In this document: positions 59,955 through 64,000 of the stretch, in pieces | Numbering within the stretch: the stretch's first letter is position 1 | Layout: the number at the start of each line of letters is the position of its first letter | Assembly: GCA_014898415.1 (NCBI GenBank) | Contig: RCTD01000003.1 | Coordinates: forward strand, 1,364,001 to 1,428,000 | Origin: Stromatinia cepivora | Taxonomy: Eukaryota > Ascomycota > Leotiomycetes > Helotiales > Sclerotiniaceae | Length of the DNA: 64,000 nucleotides | Direction: 5' to 3' | Program-made: the position numbers and the translations under genes | The notes under the pieces: generated by a model | Seen by the model: only the letters and a program-made list of their open reading frames with translations | What the model was told of the DNA's origin: nothing | The model's database searches: none

Positions 59955-61645
59955 TGTGACGAACCCAACGAGCGTTTAGAGATCAATCTTAGAATTAAAA
60001 GCTACAGAGCTAAAGAGAATGTGCTACGAAGCTATATATATGATCGGCTCGAAGTTTAATACTGTACTAGCCCGATTGGACGTGATCATGTGTATCTTGT
60101 AATATTACTCCTCCCTTCTGAAGAATTCGTCCCGAATTCGCTTTAAACGAATAATTTAAGTACAAAAATGATTACTAATCTTCTTTTGATAAAAATGCTT
60201 GATACATAAATTGTATTATAGCCAATGAATACGTATCCATTGTACTATGTACCTCTTCCAAGTGATCTTCAAAATATCGGTCATTGATTATCTCTCCTAG
60301 ATCCTTATTATCGTCGTTTTTGGATTCAGTAGTTAATATAATAGCTGGGATAGGTTCTTATCGATTTCGGGCTTCTTGATGTGGATCTAATGAACAGGTT
60401 TGTATTCAATAGGAAATACTTTTATATTATATATATTTATTTTGTTTGCACAAAAAAGTTCTTTCAGAAAGAGAAAACTCAGGCGTTTATATACAGGATA
60501 AAATCAAGGTACGATTGGATTTGTTCGATTGGGTATCAAAAGGGTTAAGGATATCAATAATATTAAGGTTGCTAATGTCCATTGGATTATGGTTTTGAAA
60601 ATGGAATGGATTCTGTAATATATATGGGGCTTTAAGTTTATTAGAATAAATGATACAGGGAATCCATTCCCTATATAAGCAATTAATTATTGTATGACCT
60701 GAATAAAATCGGGATAAAAATAAGGAAGAGAAAGTTATTAAGAAAAACGATTTCTAAAAATAGTATTGAATCTATTATGAAAGATTGAGATCTTATTCGA
60801 ATCAAATTAATTCTGATCTTTGGCTTTGTAAAAAGTCCTTTCGAACTTTGCAATATAGATATATAGAAAATCAATTCCTTATTTGAAAATAAATAACTTG
60901 TTTTCGGCTTTTTGAACTTTATTCGGATTGTTATAAATATATATGAATTGATCTAAGATCATTATATAATCTAAAGGAATATTTTGATCGAAAAAAGAAA
61001 GCTGAAATAATACTATAATTTATATATAAGATTCGAGATTGAGATAAACATAATAAAATTGAATTGTAAAATCGCCGATCGCAGTATCATCTATTTGTAG
61101 TTTCGCTTGAATCGAGGGAAACCAGGTATCGAACTTTTGAGAACTATTATTGAACTTTTCAGAATCAAAGAGAAAGGGTTTCGGATAAGAAGAAATATAA
61201 ATAATAAGAATATATTCGAAAATCAAGAAGCATAGAAATGAGATTTCATTCTGTTAACAAATCATTTCGCTATAAAGTTTTGCAATTGCGAGATTTATCG
61301 AATCGTAATTTATAGCTTAGAAATTAAAGATAAGAAAAAAGACAATATCTTTGAATAATATCAAGAAGATTTATATATAGATAAAAGAACAAAAACGATA
61401 TGCTTAAATAAGAGCAAATGGAATATGTGTATGAGTTTTATTTATGAGTATATATAGATATTATTCTATTTCTTATCTGGAAGAGCTTTTAATAATATGA
61501 TGAATCCAATGAGTATTTAGAGATTAATTTTAGAATTAAAAGTTATAAAGTTAAAGAGAGTGTGCTACGAAGCTATATATATGATCGGCTCGAAGCTTAA
61601 TACTGTACTAGCCCGATCGGACGCGATCACATGTATCTCGTAACA
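59955..61645 (-). mobile_element. Gag-only LTR element, family 1, copy 3
   Basis: A 1,691-bp element with 150-bp LTRs at 59955-60104 and 61496-61645, flanked by AAAAT (59950-59954 and 61646-61650). It is inserted in the 5' internal region of Gypsy-3 and oriented minus. Confidence 0.92.
60175..61226 (-). pseudogene. Gag-like protein of gag-only copy 3, best N-terminus
   Basis: The N-terminal part is the clearest of the three copies: YPKPFLFDSEKFNNSSQKFD, then WFPSIQAKLQIDDTAIGD, then FTIQFYYVYLNLES. The open part at 61226 begins with TTG, so the true start is probably further upstream. The C-terminus ends YQAFLSKED with a stop at 60175-60177. This resembles gag modules of fungal LTR retrotransposons (short KFDG/N...W segment followed by a size-related domain). 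Confidence 0.68.
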
Positions 61646-64000
61646 AAAATCGATAATTGAAAATTATAATAACAATAAACTTTATAATAATACAATCTTC
61701 TTCTAAACCTCAAATAATATTAATATAAATATCTAGATCAATAATAGTATCTAGAACTCTCTTTATTCTCTTAATTGAAAATCAAGGATCTTTATTTAAA
61801 CAAATTCAAAGATCTCAAAATCAAAAAAAAACTTTAATCAAACGATCTGATTACTCAAAGTCCTTTAATAATTCCCCTTCCCTTTCAGGAAATAATAATT
61901 TATATAATAATTAGAGATCTTTTTATTCAAAAAGCTAATCTAATTAATCAAGATCTCATTTTTATATTAATTATAATTTATATCATAATATATATATACC
62001 AAAATCTACAAATCTTATTATTAAATTTAACGATAATATTAAATCTAAAACTAATTTATAATAATTATTAATTATAAAACGATTCGAATTATATACTATA
62101 TCATTTAAAAATGAAATATAATATTATATATATATAATCAATCAAACCAAATCGAAAGTACAAATATATTATCATATTCTTTATATATAAATACTTCGAT
62201 TCATTGTATTCGAATTGATCGAATAATTTGTAACAATCTATTAAAATCCAATTAAAATCGATAATACTTATTTTTAATACAAAATATAGATTATACTCAA
62301 TATAATTTGATATAACAATTTTCTAGAATAATATAGGAAATTCAGATTATTTATTATTCAAACAAAGATTATCAATAATAAAATTCTATTTAGGAATTTC
62401 GAATAAAAGATTTTCGATTTTCTTTTACAAATAATAATAATATCTATCAAGAATTATAAAATTACAAAAAAACTTATGAATATATTTACTAAAATAAATC
62501 AAAATAAAATTTTATTATAAAAACGAAATCAATACTATATTAAACAAAATATCTTGATAATTATTTACAAATTGATAATTACTATAAATTCTTTATAATC
62601 CTTTTAGAATTCTAATAATTTCAATTTTGGAATCTTTATATTCCCGAAACCGTTTTCATTTTAGAATACCTTTCCTGGATATATAAACTTCATTATATCC
62701 AATAATTATTTGAACTTCAAATATTCATTACCTTTTTCTTTTTTTGAGATAATATATATATATTGATATTTTATATCGATAATTTTAATAAAATCGAAAT
62801 AGTATAAAAAGAAATAAAAGAATTCGAAAAATATCAAAATACTGAAGAAGATTTCAATCTAGAAACTATAATTAAAATTATATAGAATATTTATTTAGAA
62901 AAAAAAAACGTTTAAAATCAAATATTTAGATTCTGTTTTTATTTTAAGTATTATATAGAATATAAGATTTCTTAATCTAACAAAATTTATAGAAAAAAAA
63001 GTATTCATTCTCTTTTATAACCTTTCGAAAATAATTATATTTATCAATCAAAAGTATTTATTGATTTTAAAATAAATGAATTTGTTTTTATTAATATTAT
63101 ACTTTTTATTTGTTTATTTCTTATATTTAAATTAAGAATTATATTGTTTAAAATTTCAATTGAAATCAAAGAATATAATGATATATAAAGCTATATTATT
63201 ATCTATTTCATATTCCTTAATTTAATGATCAATAATTGTGAATAATCTTTTATCCCTTTCCTTATTATCGAATTAAAGAATTATAATATCATTTTAGATA
63301 AACTTTGATTATTAAAAACTCAAGCGAAACTTGATTGCTTCAATCAATATTTCGAATAATTTAAAAATCTTATATTATCTTCTATTCGAATAATTTTTTT
63401 ATTGTTTAATCATTCTTTTGTGAATAGAAAATCAATCGATTAGTTTAATAAGATATTGATCAACGAAATAATCAATTCAAAGAATATTGAAATCGAAGAG
63501 ATTTACAATTGAATAAATTAATTGTAATTGATGATATATAATAAAAACCTTTAAATACAAATATAATATAGACTTTTGTTAAAAAAAAGAGATCTCGATT
63601 CCCTTCAAATTCAATCTATTTTTTTTTACCAATTATATTCTTATTACAAATCTATAAATGCTTTCCTTATATATCGTCCAAAGTTTTCGATCTATATATA
63701 TTCAAATCCAATAAATTCTAATTAGAATACAAAAGAAACGAATAAATTGAACTTTTTTATTATTATTTTGAAAGAATTTGATAATATAATAGATTTTCGA
63801 TAGAACAAATGATATGCAAAAGATAAAGTATTGATTGCTTTAATTGAATTTAAGAATATAAAAGTTTAAAAGAAATTCGATTAAATATTAATCGAAATCG
63901 ATTTAGAATCCAAAATACTATTTGAATATCGATAATATTATCAAGCTTTTTCCAAATATAAATCAAATATTTTACTTTCTAATCGATCTTATAATTATAA

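Larger units (their letters stand above)
46447..64000 (+). mobile_element. LTR retrotransposon Gypsy-3, 5' part, heavily interrupted
   Basis: Bases 46447-46478 are the last 32 bp of a Gypsy-1/2-type LTR (TTCAGCTTTATTACGGCTTTT). Across the insertion at 46481-59508 the sequence resumes at 59514 exactly where the internal region of Gypsy-2 begins (TTTACAATTTATTTATAAAC against TCTATAATTCATTTATAAAT). It continues to the window end, interrupted again by gag-only copy 3. The first 250 bp of the LTR are missing because the 191-bp-LTR repeat abuts at 46446. The element is truncated on the right by the window edge, just before the reverse transcriptase. Confidence 0.8.
59514..64000 (+). pseudogene. Gypsy-3 gag and protease, decayed, truncated by window end
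   Basis: Parallel to Gypsy-2 at 32150-34980. Gag-like sequence at about 62050-62600 includes QFELYTISFKNEIQYY. A protease region at about 63050-63310 reads VFIDFKINEFVFINIIL, with the DSGA-type active site mutated, followed by an IILDKL-stop-LLK block corresponding to ILGRPWL. Gag-only copy 3 interrupts at 59955-61645. The frame is cut just before the reverse transcriptase. Confidence 0.72.

Overview
The window looks like a piece of a filamentous ascomycete (Pezizomycotina) nuclear genome. It is split into two compartments. Bases 1 to about 4,550 have ordinary composition and hold two host loci: a decayed cytochrome P450 and an intron-containing gene for a Whi5/Nrm1-like G1/S repressor. From about 4,550 to the end, roughly 59 kb, the DNA is extremely AT-rich. 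It consists almost wholly of nested transposable elements whose mate repeats differ mainly by C-to-T and G-to-A changes, the signature expected of repeat-induced point mutation (RIP). I see no intact host gene there, and no tRNA, rRNA or CRISPR array anywhere.

Layout of the AT-rich block, left to right. (1) A Tc1/mariner-type element (4790-14874, TA target duplication) is split by a Ty3/Gypsy element, Gypsy-1 (5140-13881, ATTGC duplication). Gypsy-1 is itself split inside its reverse transcriptase by a 1.69-kb gag-only LTR element (8921-10612, CAAAC duplication). (2) A 222-bp solo LTR, an island of ordinary composition, an inverted second copy of the mariner, and a solo LTR split by gag-only copy 2 (17242-18918). 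(3) Copia-A on the minus strand (19243-24722), an uninterrupted run of about 70 AAT units, and a head-to-head pair of solo LTRs, the right one split by Copia-B (25652-31132). (4) A little-understood element with 191-bp LTRs (31495-46446) that contains Gypsy-2 (31872-44333), which contains Copia-C (35769-41185). (5) The 5' end of Gypsy-3, split by a second kind of gag-only element (46481-59508). That element is split by Gypsy-4, an 11.2-kb minus-strand element (46695-57913) carrying an unrecognised reading frame of about 3.5 kb downstream of its integrase. Gypsy-3 then continues to the window end and carries gag-only copy 3 (59955-61645).

Most boundaries were fixed from TG...CA ends plus matching 5-bp duplications, and the direction of many elements from purine-rich tracts beside the 3' LTR. 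How the elements may work together: Gypsy-1/2/3, both gag-only families, the 191-bp-LTR element and the solo-LTR family all begin TGTTACG and end in CA, most in TCACA. This suggests that one integrase could have mobilised several non-autonomous passengers. The strongest unexplained pattern is that in nearly every LTR pair the outer end of each LTR stays GC-bearing while the inner end is mutated, so mutation fades toward the element edge. The best candidate for something undescribed is the extra post-integrase reading frame of Gypsy-4, followed by the gag-only elements and their shared termini. All translations were read by eye; no database search was possible.
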